Of a stretch of DNA of 64,000 bases, positions 56,626-64,000 are shown piece by piece. The notes beneath the pieces were generated by a model, which ran no database searches, had not been told where the DNA came from, and saw only the letters and a list, made by a program, of their open reading frames with translations. This DNA is from Alphaproteobacteria bacterium (GTDB taxonomy: Bacteria > Pseudomonadota > Alphaproteobacteria > Rhodospirillales > Rhodospirillaceae). Both the position numbers and the translations under genes were made by a program. The stretch is taken from positions 51,514 through 115,513 of the forward strand of contig JAUVUZ010000008.1 of the NCBI GenBank assembly GCA_030604885.1, written 5' to 3'. The number at the start of each line of letters is the position of its first letter. Position 1 is the stretch's first letter.

Positions 56626-57048
56626 ATGCTGATTTCGCCCGCCTTCGCCCAGTCTGCCGGTGGAGCCCCCGGTTTCGGCTTCGAGCAGATGCTGCCGCTG
56701 GTCCTGGTCTTCGCGATCTTCTACTTCCTGTTGATCCGTCCGCAGCAGAAGCGCGCCAAGGAACACAAGGCGATGCTCTCGGGGATCAAGCGCGGCGACC
56801 GCATCGTCACCGGCGGCGGCATCGTCGGCACCGTCACCAAGACGGTGGACAACGAACTCACCGTCGAGATCGCCGAGAACCTCCGCGTCAAGGTGACGCG
56901 CGAGACCGTGCTCGGCCTCTACAAGGAATCCGCCGCTCCGGCCGACAAGCCGAAGGCCGAGGGCGAAGCCCCCGCCGAGGGTGCCGCGGCCGAAGGCGAG
57001 AAGCCGGCCTCCGGCTCCAAGCTGCGCCGCCTGCTCGGCGGCAAGTAA
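56626..57048 (+). CDS. yajC: Preprotein translocase accessory subunit YajC
   Basis: 140 aa. A single membrane helix (MLPLVLVFAIFYFLLIRPQQKRAKEHKA, core FYFLLIRPQQKR) is followed by a small beta-domain (GDRIVTGGGIVGTVTKTVDN). A Lys/Ala/Glu-rich tail of about 40 residues extends beyond the usual length. It associates with SecDF. It has its own 190-bp upstream region shared with the divergent ATPase gene and leads the yajC-secD-secF operon. Confidence 0.95.
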   Translation: MLISPAFAQSAGGAPGFGFEQMLPLVLVFAIFYFLLIRPQQKRAKEHKAMLSGIKRGDRIVTGGGIVGTVTKTVDNELTVEIAENLRVKVTRETVLGLYKESAAPADKPKAEGEAPAEGAAAEGEKPASGSKLRRLLGGK

Positions 57049-57065
57049 GGCCGAAGATCTCCGCC

Positions 57066-57098
57066 CCGCGCCCGGCATCCCCGGGCGCGGCGGCTTTT
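57066..57098 (+). terminator. Hairpin between yajC and secD
   Basis: CCGCGCCCGG (57066-57075) and CCGGGCGCGG (57081-57090) form a perfect 10-bp stem, followed by CGGCTTTT. It may attenuate read-through and set a lower level of SecDF than YajC. Confidence 0.65.
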
Positions 57099-57123
57099 CC
57101 CCGATCCGTTCCAAGGTCGCCCG

Positions 57124-58695
57124 ATGCTGTACATTCAGAAGTGGAAGCTTGCCCTGATCGCGCTGGTGGTCGGCGCGGGCCTGCTGTTCGCCGCGCCCAA
57201 CCTCGTCGGCCGGGAGACCGCCGACCGGATGCCGACGTGGCTGCAACCCCTGAGCCTCGGCCTCGACCTCCAGGGCGGCTCGCACCTGCTGCTCGAACTC
57301 AACACCCAGGAGCTGATGCGCGACAAGCTCGACGGCGTGCTCGACGTCGCCCGCGTCACCCTGCGCACCGAAAAGCTGCGCTACACCGGCCTCGCGGTGA
57401 AGGATGGCGCGGTGGTCGCCACCATTCTCGGCGACGCGGCGGAACACGCCCAGGCCCGCCGCGCCTTGCGCACCGCGGTGCCGAACGCCGAGGTGACGGT
57501 GGGCGCCGACGGCGCGATCCGCGTGGCCTACGGCGAGGCGGCGTGGAAGCAGATCCTCGACGGCGCGCTCTCCACCACCCTCGAAATCGTGCGCAAGCGC
57601 ATCGACGAGCTCGGCACCCGCGAACCCTCGATCCAGCGCCAGGGCGACAACCGCATCGTGGTGCAGCTGCCGGGCGTCTCCGACCCCAAGCGCGCCCGCG
57701 AGGTGATCGGCAAGACCGCCCGCATGACCTTCCACCTTCTCGACACCGACACCTCGGTGGAGGACGCGATGCGCGGCCGCGTGCCGCCCGGCTCGATGCT
57801 GCTGGAAGGCATGAACGCCGGCCCCAACGGTCAGAAGCAGCTCTACGTGGTGCGCAAGAAGGTGGAGGTCGCGGGCGAGCACCTCGTCGACGCGCAGCCC
57901 ACCTTCGACCAGTCCGCCCCGGTGGTGTCGTTCCGCTTCGACGCCCTGGGCGGCCGCATCTTCGGCAAGGTCACCCAGGACAACGTCGGCCGCAACCTCG
58001 CCATCGTCCTCGACAACAAGGTGGTGAGCGCGCCCAACATCCGCGGCCCGATCCTCCAGGGCAACGGCGTCATCACCGGCGGCTTCACCGTGCAGGAGGC
58101 CAACGACCTCGCCCTGGTGCTGCGTTCCGGCGCGCTGCCCACCTCGATCACCTTCCTCGAGGAACGCTCGGTCGGCCCGAGCCTCGGCGCGGATTCGATC
58201 CGCGCGGGCACGGTGGCCTGTCTCGTCGGCCTCGCGCTGGTGATCGCCTTCATGGTGGTGGCCTACGGCCTGTTCGGCGTGTTCGCCAACGTCGCGCTGC
58301 TGTTCAACATGGTGTTGCTGATCGGCGGGCTTTCGGCCATCGGCGCGACGCTGACGCTGCCCGGCATTGCCGGCATCGTCCTCACCATGGGCATGGCGGT
58401 GGACGCCAACGTGCTGATCTTCGAGCGCATGCGCGAGGAAACCCGCAACGGCCGCTCGCCGCTCAGTTCCATCGAATCCGGCTTCGACCGCGCGTTCGCG
58501 ACGATCTTCGACGCCAACATCACCACCCTCGCCGCGGCGGCGCTGCTCTACCAGTTCGGCTCCGGCCCGGTGCGCGGCTTCGCGGTCACCCTCAGCCTCG
58601 GCATCCTCACCTCGATGTTCTCGGCGGTGCTGCTGACGCGTCTGATGGTGGTGCTGTGGGCGCGTCGCGGCCGTCGCGCCGAGCTGCCGATCTGA
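57124..58695 (+). CDS. secD: Protein translocase subunit SecD
   Basis: 523 aa. An N-terminal membrane helix precedes the periplasmic P1 region with LSLGLDLQGGSHLLLEL and a C-terminal five-helix RND-type domain with SVGPSLGADSIRAG and VLTMGMAVDANVLIFERMREE. With SecF it uses the proton or sodium gradient to pull proteins out of SecYEG. The length is at the short end for SecD. A sodium-coupled version is possible where NQR is present, but no residue here decides it. Confidence 0.97.
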   Translation: MLYIQKWKLALIALVVGAGLLFAAPNLVGRETADRMPTWLQPLSLGLDLQGGSHLLLELNTQELMRDKLDGVLDVARVTLRTEKLRYTGLAVKDGAVVATILGDAAEHAQARRALRTAVPNAEVTVGADGAIRVAYGEAAWKQILDGALSTTLEIVRKRIDELGTREPSIQRQGDNRIVVQLPGVSDPKRAREVIGKTARMTFHLLDTDTSVEDAMRGRVPPGSMLLEGMNAGPNGQKQLYVVRKKVEVAGEHLVDAQPTFDQSAPVVSFRFDALGGRIFGKVTQDNVGRNLAIVLDNKVVSAPNIRGPILQGNGVITGGFTVQEANDLALVLRSGALPTSITFLEERSVGPSLGADSIRAGTVACLVGLALVIAFMVVAYGLFGVFANVALLFNMVLLIGGLSAIGATLTLPGIAGIVLTMGMAVDANVLIFERMREETRNGRSPLSSIESGFDRAFATIFDANITTLAAAALLYQFGSGPVRGFAVTLSLGILTSMFSAVLLTRLMVVLWARRGRRAELPI

Positions 58696-58717
58696 TCCGG
58701 AAGGGAGTGGTTAGACA

Positions 58718-59656
58718 ATGTTCCGTGGCATCAAGTTCCTTCCGCACGTCACCGCGATCGATTTCGTCGGCCAGCGGTTCTACGGCTTCGCGCTCTCCAT
58801 CGCGATCCTCATCGGCACCATCGGTCTGGTGAGCGTCAAAGGGCTGGAGTTCGGCATCGATTTCTCCGGCGGCATCCAGATGGAGGTGCGCGCCGACCAC
58901 CGCGTCGACCTGGCGCAGCTGCGCACCCAGCTCAACACGCTGGGGGTGGGCGAGATCGAGCTTCAGGGCATGGGCGACACCGGCCGCGAGGTGATGATCC
59001 GCATTCCCGCGTTCGAGGACGAGGCGACTCAGAACGCCGCCCTCGCCACCGTGCGCGAAAGCCTCGGCCCGGGCTTCGAGGACCGCCGCACCGAGGTGGT
59101 GGGGCCGAAGGTGGGCGACGAGCTGATCCGCGACGGCCTGCTCGCCACCCTGCTGGCGATCGCCGCGATCGCGGGCTACGTGTGGTTGCGCTTCGAGTGG
59201 CAGTTCGGCGTCGGCGCGATGCTGACGCTGTTCCACGACGTGGCGGCGACGCTCGGCTTCTATGCGCTCACCCGCCTCGAATTCAGCCTCACCTCGGTGG
59301 CGGCGGTGCTCACGGTGGCGGGCTACTCGATCAACGACACCGTCGTGATCTACGACCGCGTGCGCGAGAACCTGCGCAAATACAAGAAGATGCCGATTCT
59401 CGAACTGCTCAACCTGTCGGTCAACGAGACCCTGTCGCGCACCATCCTCACCGGCGGCACGACGATCCTCTCGGTGCTGGCGATCGCGCTGTTCGGCGGC
59501 GAGGTGCTGCGCGGCTTCGCGCTGGCGCTGATCTGGGGCGTGGTGATCGGCACCTTCTCGTCGATCTACATTTCCCTGCCGGTGCTGTTCTACTTCAAGC
59601 TCCGCGATCTCGACGCCATCGCGCCGCTGGAGCCGGAGGCGGCCGACGGGCCGTGA
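58718..59656 (+). CDS. secF: Protein translocase subunit SecF
   Basis: 312 aa with six membrane helices. SecF motifs include GLEFGIDFSGGIQMEV, VGPKVGDELIRDGLL, and ATLGFYALTRLEFSLTSVAA with the downstream VAGYSINDTVVIYDRVREN. It begins 22 nt after secD with GGAAGGGAG upstream and is ended by a strong bidirectional terminator. Confidence 0.97.
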   Translation: MFRGIKFLPHVTAIDFVGQRFYGFALSIAILIGTIGLVSVKGLEFGIDFSGGIQMEVRADHRVDLAQLRTQLNTLGVGEIELQGMGDTGREVMIRIPAFEDEATQNAALATVRESLGPGFEDRRTEVVGPKVGDELIRDGLLATLLAIAAIAGYVWLRFEWQFGVGAMLTLFHDVAATLGFYALTRLEFSLTSVAAVLTVAGYSINDTVVIYDRVRENLRKYKKMPILELLNLSVNETLSRTILTGGTTILSVLAIALFGGEVLRGFALALIWGVVIGTFSSIYISLPVLFYFKLRDLDAIAPLEPEAADGP

Positions 59657-59675
59657 CGCGGGCCACCGGGCAACG

Positions 59676-59707
59676 AAAAACGGCGGGGAGCGATCCCCGC
59701 CGTTTTT
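59676..59707. terminator. Bidirectional terminator between secF and sodB
   Basis: AAAAACGGCGGGGA (59676-59689) and its exact complement (59694-59707) enclose the loop GCGA. Both strands end in five U, so it serves secF and the convergent sodB. Confidence 0.95.
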
Positions 59708-59726
59708 GCGTTCCCGCGAAGGGGCG

Positions 59727-60329
59727 TCAGGCCGCCTTCTTGAGGTTCTCCGCCACGAAGGTCCAGTTGATCAGGCGATCGAGCACCGCCTGGACGTAGT
59801 CGGCGCGGCGGTTCTGGTAGTCGACGTAGTAGGCGTGCTCCCACACGTCGAGGCCGAACAGCGCGGTCTGGCCGTGGGCCAGCGGCAGGTCGGCGTTGCC
59901 GGTCTTGGTGATCTTGAGTTCGCCCTTGTCGAGGGCGAGCCACGCCCAGCCCGAGCCGAACTGGGCGAGGGCGGCGGCCTTGAAGTCCTCCTTGAACTTG
60001 TCCACCGAGCCGAACGCGGCGTCAATGCGCTCGGCCAGCTCGCCGGTCGGCGCCCCGCCGCCCTGGGGCGAGAGGCACGGCCAGAACAGTTCGTGGTTGA
60101 AGATCTGGCCCGCGTTGTTGAACACGCCCGCTTTCTCCGGATCGCCCGCGGCGGTGAGGATGATCTCCTCCAGCGGCTTCGACGCGAGCGGCGTGCCGTC
60201 GATCAGCTTGTTGAGGTTGGCGATGTAGGTGGCGAGATGCTTGCCGTGATGCAGGTTCATCGTCGTCGCCGAGATGTAGGGTTCGAGCGCGGCCGGATCG
60301 TAGGGAAGCGGCTTGAGTTCGAAGGCCAT
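59727..60329 (-). CDS. sodB: Superoxide dismutase, Fe (or cambialistic) type
   Basis: 200 aa. Metal ligands appear as His in MNLHHGKHLATY and in FNHELFW, and Asp/His in LFGLDVWEHAYYVDYQNRR. The Gln in NNAGQIFNHELFW and GSGWAWL context is that of Fe-type enzymes in alphaproteobacteria. It removes cytoplasmic superoxide. The ATG giving MAFELKPLPYDP was chosen because it is the family N-terminus and has AAGGAGAA upstream. Confidence 0.96.
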   Translation of the reverse strand: MAFELKPLPYDPAALEPYISATTMNLHHGKHLATYIANLNKLIDGTPLASKPLEEIILTAAGDPEKAGVFNNAGQIFNHELFWPCLSPQGGGAPTGELAERIDAAFGSVDKFKEDFKAAALAQFGSGWAWLALDKGELKITKTGNADLPLAHGQTALFGLDVWEHAYYVDYQNRRADYVQAVLDRLINWTFVAENLKKAA

Positions 60330-60416
60330 AAGGCGTTCTCCTTCTCGTGTTGGGCGGGCGCGCGCGGCCCGCTCGGAAAATCTCATGACTGAGATTTAGG
60401 GGGAACGCCGCGAAAG

Positions 60417-61673
60417 TTAACCCCGGAAAACCGAAATTCCGGCAAGCACCTCGGCGGCGCGGAAGCCGGAGCGCACCGCGCCCTCGATGGTGGAGGGCAG
60501 GCCGGTGTCGGTCCAGTCCCCGGCGAGCACGAGATTGGGGTGGGGGGTGCGGGCGGGCGGGCGCAGGGAGAAGGCCTCGGGCGTGGCGGCGCTGGTGGCG
60601 CGCTTTTCGACGATGCGGTGCCAGGCGGGCGGCGCCTCGGGCACCGGGCGGGGCAGCACCCGCCGCGCCTCCGCCCACACCCGGCGGGCCAGCGCGTCCG
60701 GCTCGGCCTCGGCCTCGGGCGCGCCGCCCGCGATGGTGACGGACACCACGCCGCCGCGCCAGAACACCCAGTCGGCGACGCCGCCGACGACGCCGCAGAA
60801 GCCGAGGCCATGGTCCGCCTCGGTGCGGAAGTGCAGGTTGACGATCGGCGCCGAGGGGATCGCCGGGACGACGTCGGGGCAGAGCCGGTGCGCCGCCGCG
60901 TTGGGAATCGCCAGCACCACGCCCTCGCCGCCGCAATCGACGCTGCCGCGCCGGAACACCAGCCGCCGCACCCGGCCCTCGCCCCGGTCGAGGGCGAGCA
61001 GCGGCGAGCCGAGGCGCACGTCGGCGCCGCGGGAGCGCAGATAGGCGAGGGCGGGTTCGGCGACGATTTCCGACCACGGCCGCGCCGCCTGCAACGGCCG
61101 GCCGCCCGCCGCCCCGGCAAAGGCGAGGCGGCGCAGCACCTCCGCCGCGTGGGGGGCGGAAACCCCGGCCGGATCGGCGTTGAACACGGCGGAGAGGAAC
61201 GGCTTCCAGAACCGCCGCCACGCCATGCCGGAGGTCGGCACCCGCTCGCCGACGGTGGCGCCCGCCTTGGCGGAAAGCAGCTTCGCCCCCTGGCCCAGCA
61301 GGCAGAGGCGCGAGACGCCGGGCACCTTGAGGCCGCGCCCGAGCATCCACAGCGCGCTCTCGCCCCCGGGCGAGATGCGCCAACGCACGCCGTCGCCGAC
61401 GTCGAAGAACGGCGTGCCGTCGCACGGCACCAGGCTGGTGGAGGGCGCGCCGACGCCGCGCAGGAAGCTCAGGGTGTCGCGGTTGATGGCGAACAGCAGG
61501 TGGCTGCCGTTGTCGATGGCGGTGCCGAAGCGCTGGTCGGGCAGGGAGCGGCAGCGCCCGCCCGCGTGCCCGGCGGCCTCGAACAGCCGCACCCGGTAGC
61601 CCGCCTCCACCAGTTTCCAGGCGGCGGCGAGGCCCGCCAAGCCCGCGCCGATCACGTTCACCGTCGGAGCCAT
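60417..61673 (-). CDS. hpnE: Hydroxysqualene dehydroxylase HpnE
   Basis: 418 aa FAD-dependent amine-oxidase-fold enzyme. The dinucleotide site reads VNVIGAGLAGLAAAWKLVEAG, followed by GGRCRSL, and the C-terminal FAD segment LVLAGDWTDTGLPSTIEGAV. HpnE reduces hydroxysqualene to squalene, the last step of the bacterial HpnCDE squalene route for hopanoids. It begins 2 nt after the fused hpnCD gene, so the two are cotranscribed. Confidence 0.94.
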   Translation of the reverse strand: MAPTVNVIGAGLAGLAAAWKLVEAGYRVRLFEAAGHAGGRCRSLPDQRFGTAIDNGSHLLFAINRDTLSFLRGVGAPSTSLVPCDGTPFFDVGDGVRWRISPGGESALWMLGRGLKVPGVSRLCLLGQGAKLLSAKAGATVGERVPTSGMAWRRFWKPFLSAVFNADPAGVSAPHAAEVLRRLAFAGAAGGRPLQAARPWSEIVAEPALAYLRSRGADVRLGSPLLALDRGEGRVRRLVFRRGSVDCGGEGVVLAIPNAAAHRLCPDVVPAIPSAPIVNLHFRTEADHGLGFCGVVGGVADWVFWRGGVVSVTIAGGAPEAEAEPDALARRVWAEARRVLPRPVPEAPPAWHRIVEKRATSAATPEAFSLRPPARTPHPNLVLAGDWTDTGLPSTIEGAVRSGFRAAEVLAGISVFRG

Positions 61674-61675
61674 CG

Positions 61676-63406
61676 TCACCTCCCTTGGGGCAGGCGCAGC
61701 AGGCAGAGCGCCCGTCGCAGCTTGCCGGGCCGCCGGGGCGGGGCGAGGGTGGAAAAGCCCTGCCGCTCGATCCGCCCCAGCACGTCGAGGTAGGCCGCCA
61801 TCATCAGCCGCGCGGGCAGCAGGGCGCGGGCGTCGGCCTTGGACAGCGCGGCCTCGGCGGCGGCGAAATGGGCGCGCGCCCGGGCGGCGAGCTTGGCGCG
61901 GGCGGCGCCGAGGTTGGGGTCGGCCAGCATCGCCCCGACCAGGCCCGGCCGCACGCCGCAGTCGGCGAGGGTTTCGCGCGGCAGGTAGAAGCGCCCGAGT
62001 TCGGCGTCCTCCGCCACGTCGCGCACGATGTTGACGCATTGCAGCGCGTGGCCGAGGGCCACCGCGAAGCGCCGCGCCGAGGCGCCCTCGGCCCCCATCA
62101 GCGGCAGCGCCAGCAGGCCCACGCTCACCGCCACGCGGCGGCAGTAGAGCACGAAGGTTTCCTCGTCGGGCACCACGATCGGGCCGTCCACGTCCATCCG
62201 CATCCCCGCCACCAGGGTGCGGCATTCGCCGAAGTCGAGACCGTAGGCGGCGTCGACGGCGGCGAGCGCGGCCACCAGCGGCGGCGCGCCGTCGAGGGGG
62301 GCGTGGGCCTCCACCGCCGCCAGCCACGCCTCCCAGGCGTCGAGGTCGGCGTGGCGTTCGGAGCGGCTGCGGCCCGGGTCGTCGGCGATGTCGTCGAGGG
62401 CGCGGCAGAAGGCGTAGAGGGTGCGCATCGCCTCCCGCCGCGGCCGCGGCAGGCAGGCGAGGCCGAGGCGGAACGACGAGCCGGAACGCCGCACCACCGC
62501 CTCCACCTCGCGCCGCTGGCCGGTGCCGAGCAGGCCGGGGCGGGGCGGGCGCACCAGGGCGGCGACGGCGGCCAGGGCGGCGCGGGCGCCGTCCGCCGGG
62601 GTGGCGCGGATGCGGGCGGCGAGCGGGTCCTCCGCGCGCAGGCGGCGCAGCAGCGCGTGGGCGAGGGAGAGGATCGCCGCCGCCTCGGCGCGCAGGCGCG
62701 GCCGGGTGAGCAGGCCGGGCAGGGCGTCGGCGGCGTCGAGCAACGCGGCGGTGCGGTCGAGGGTGCGGTCGACGCAGGCGCGCAGGGCGGGGGAGCAGCG
62801 CGTCGCGTCGAGGTCGGCGATCTCGGCGCGGGTGCCGTCGGGCCACGCCAGCGGCACGTAGACGCGCTGGCGCAGGCGGCGGTCCTCGCCGATGTCCTGC
62901 ACGTGGTTGAGCACCTGCAACGCCGCGCACAGGGCGTCGGCGGCGGCCAGCGCCCGGCGCGGCTCGCGGTGGAGATCGAGGAGGAAGCGCCCCACCGGCG
63001 CGGCGGAGGCGCGGCAGTAGGTCATCAGGTCGTCCCAGGTGGGGGTGCCGCGATTCTCGGCGTCGCGGCGGAAGGCGCCGAGCAGGGTGCGGGCGTGCAC
63101 CGTCTCCAGCTCCCGCGCCGCCAGCACCGCGCGCAGGGCCTCGGCGGGGGCGGTGTCCACGGCGGCGCTCGCCGCCGTCTCTCCCATCAGCGCCGCGTCG
63201 AGGGCGTCGAGGGCGCCGAGCTTGGCCTCGGGCGGCAGGGTGGGGGAATCGGCGATGTCGTCGGCGAACCGGGCGAAGCGGTAGAACGCCAGCACCGCCG
63301 CGCGGTCGCCCCGCGCCAGCAGCAGCGAAGCCACCGGGAAATTCTCCGGGCGTTGCGCCCCGGCGACGGTGATTTCGTCGATGCGTGGGGATATCATGCG
63401 GGTCAA
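61676..63406 (-). CDS. hpnCD: HpnC-HpnD fusion (hydroxysqualene synthase + presqualene diphosphate synthase)
   Basis: 576 aa in one uninterrupted frame, about twice the family length. Residues ~18-283 are HpnC: first Asp-rich motif DDIAD (49-53) in FARFADDIADSP, second in NHVQDIGEDRRLRQ (171-175). Residues ~299-576 are HpnD: RRSGSSFRLGLACLPRPRR, DDIAD (338-342) and CVNIVRDVAEDAELGRFYLP. A ~15-residue Pro/Gly linker (RPPRPGLLGTGQ) joins them. HpnD makes presqualene diphosphate from two farnesyl diphosphates and HpnC converts it to hydroxysqualene; both are normally separate neighbours. The fusion could channel the intermediate. A TTG at 63406 with AGGA upstream is taken as the start; ATG at 63397 is the alternative. 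hpnE follows after 2 nt. Confidence 0.9.
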   Translation of the reverse strand: MTRMISPRIDEITVAGAQRPENFPVASLLLARGDRAAVLAFYRFARFADDIADSPTLPPEAKLGALDALDAALMGETAASAAVDTAPAEALRAVLAARELETVHARTLLGAFRRDAENRGTPTWDDLMTYCRASAAPVGRFLLDLHREPRRALAAADALCAALQVLNHVQDIGEDRRLRQRVYVPLAWPDGTRAEIADLDATRCSPALRACVDRTLDRTAALLDAADALPGLLTRPRLRAEAAAILSLAHALLRRLRAEDPLAARIRATPADGARAALAAVAALVRPPRPGLLGTGQRREVEAVVRRSGSSFRLGLACLPRPRREAMRTLYAFCRALDDIADDPGRSRSERHADLDAWEAWLAAVEAHAPLDGAPPLVAALAAVDAAYGLDFGECRTLVAGMRMDVDGPIVVPDEETFVLYCRRVAVSVGLLALPLMGAEGASARRFAVALGHALQCVNIVRDVAEDAELGRFYLPRETLADCGVRPGLVGAMLADPNLGAARAKLAARARAHFAAAEAALSKADARALLPARLMMAAYLDVLGRIERQGFSTLAPPRRPGKLRRALCLLRLPQGR

Positions 63407-63498
63407 CGGCCGTCCTGCGCTGTCGTGGGCGAACCGCCACTATATGCGATTCGCCCGCCGCCGCGCAGCCAAAACCCGCGACCGGGAAGGAGCTGCCG

Positions 63499-64000
63499 AT
63501 GGACCCCTCCGCACGCGCCGCGTGGCTGCTGGACGACGCGCGCCGCCACGATCGCGACCGCGCCCTGGCGGCGACGCTGGCGCCCGCCGCCCGCCGCCCG
63601 GCGATGCTGGCGGTGGTGGCGTTCAACACCGAGATCGCGCGGGTGCGCGAACGCGCCGCCGATCCCACCCTCGGCCACATCCGCCTGCGCTGGTGGGCCG
63701 ACGCGCTCGCCCGCGCCGACGCGGCGGACGACCCGGAGGCGGCGCCGCTGCTGCGGCTGCTGGCGGGCCTGCGCGTCTGGCCGGAGATCCGGCCGCGGCT
63801 GATCGCGCTGACCGAGGCGCGCGCCCGCGACATCGACGACCCGCCGTTCCCCGACGTCGCCGCCGCCGAGGCCTACGCCGCCGCCGTCACCGCGCCGCTG
63901 GCCGACGCGCTGGCGCTGGCGCTGGGGCTGCCGGAGCGGATCGGCGACGTGGCGGTGGCCGCCGCCACCCGCGCCCACGCGCTGGTGGGGCTGTTGCGCG
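63499..64000 (+). CDS. Squalene/phytoene synthase-family protein (NDUFAF6-like), partial
   Basis: The first 167 residues are visible; the gene leaves the window. It begins MDPSARAAWLLDDARRHDRD, with AAG GAG upstream. The typical stretch is RVRERAADPTLGHIRLRWWADAL. The Asp-rich catalytic motifs of true prenyl synthases are absent from this part, as in NDUFAF6, a complex I assembly factor, and its alphaproteobacterial homologues. These homologues usually follow secF, so its place fits. It is divergent from hpnCD across a 92-bp gap. An enzymatic role is unlikely from the visible part. Confidence 0.82.
   Translation, partial: MDPSARAAWLLDDARRHDRDRALAATLAPAARRPAMLAVVAFNTEIARVRERAADPTLGHIRLRWWADALARADAADDPEAAPLLRLLAGLRVWPEIRPRLIALTEARARDIDDPPFPDVAAAEAYAAAVTAPLADALALALGLPERIGDVAVAAATRAHALVGLLR

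Overview
The window is a very GC-rich (about 70%) chromosomal segment of an alphaproteobacterium, most likely in or near the Rhodospirillales. The evidence is a PopZ polar organiser, the block argS - SPOR protein - nagZ - scpA - scpB ... tatABC - serS - surE - pcm - nlpD ... yajC - secD - secF typical of alphaproteobacteria, hopanoid-type squalene genes (hpnC/D/E), an NDUFAF6-like squalene/phytoene synthase homologue, a Sit-type metal transporter and many chemoreceptors. I cannot name the species. Gene starts were chosen from Shine-Dalgarno sequences and family N-termini, and several genes use GTG or TTG.

Layout. Positions 1-3.4 kb hold the start of an nqrABCD... operon (Na+-translocating NADH:quinone reductase) leaving the window on the minus strand. 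Positions 4-9.7 kb hold housekeeping and accessory genes: an alpha/beta hydrolase, a THUMP-type RNA methyltransferase, a histidine phosphatase, a cation/proton antiporter, a small DUF6496 protein and an MFS carrier. Positions 9.6-13.1 kb hold a four-gene Mn/Fe ABC importer behind a Fur-like box. Positions 13.2-19 kb hold a Cache chemoreceptor, a complete TRAP transporter and a PAS-GGDEF cyclase. Positions 19.4-28.3 kb hold an OmpW-like porin, a beta-hydroxyacid dehydrogenase overlapping a SAM hydrolase gene, two paralogous chemoreceptors flanking an S24-family regulator that lacks both catalytic residues, and a MotAB stator.

Positions 28.5-30.7 kb are the accessory spot. tRNA-Cys and tRNA-Asn are separated by a 1,883-bp segment bounded by two 101-bp direct repeats (100/101 identical). 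Each repeat contains the last 16 nt of tRNA-Asn and its terminator. The segment is less GC-rich, has no visible integrase, and carries an unrecognised 250-aa gene and a 44-aa Cys-rich gene, each with its own palindromic control site. This is the best candidate for something undescribed.

Positions 30.9-38.6 kb hold a PCMT-like gene, tolC (with a perfect palindrome upstream), popZ, valS, a bacteriohemerythrin-response regulator fusion and xthA. Positions 38.6-59.7 kb are the conserved dgt-argS-...-secF block (replication/segregation, cell wall, Tat and Sec export). It is interrupted by a WYL regulator/VOC pair and a TetR-controlled EmrAB-type efflux operon whose promoter region carries a perfect 24-bp palindrome. 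Positions 59.7-64 kb hold an Fe-type superoxide dismutase, hpnE and a single 576-codon frame that fuses HpnC to HpnD. A further squalene/phytoene-synthase homologue runs off the right edge.
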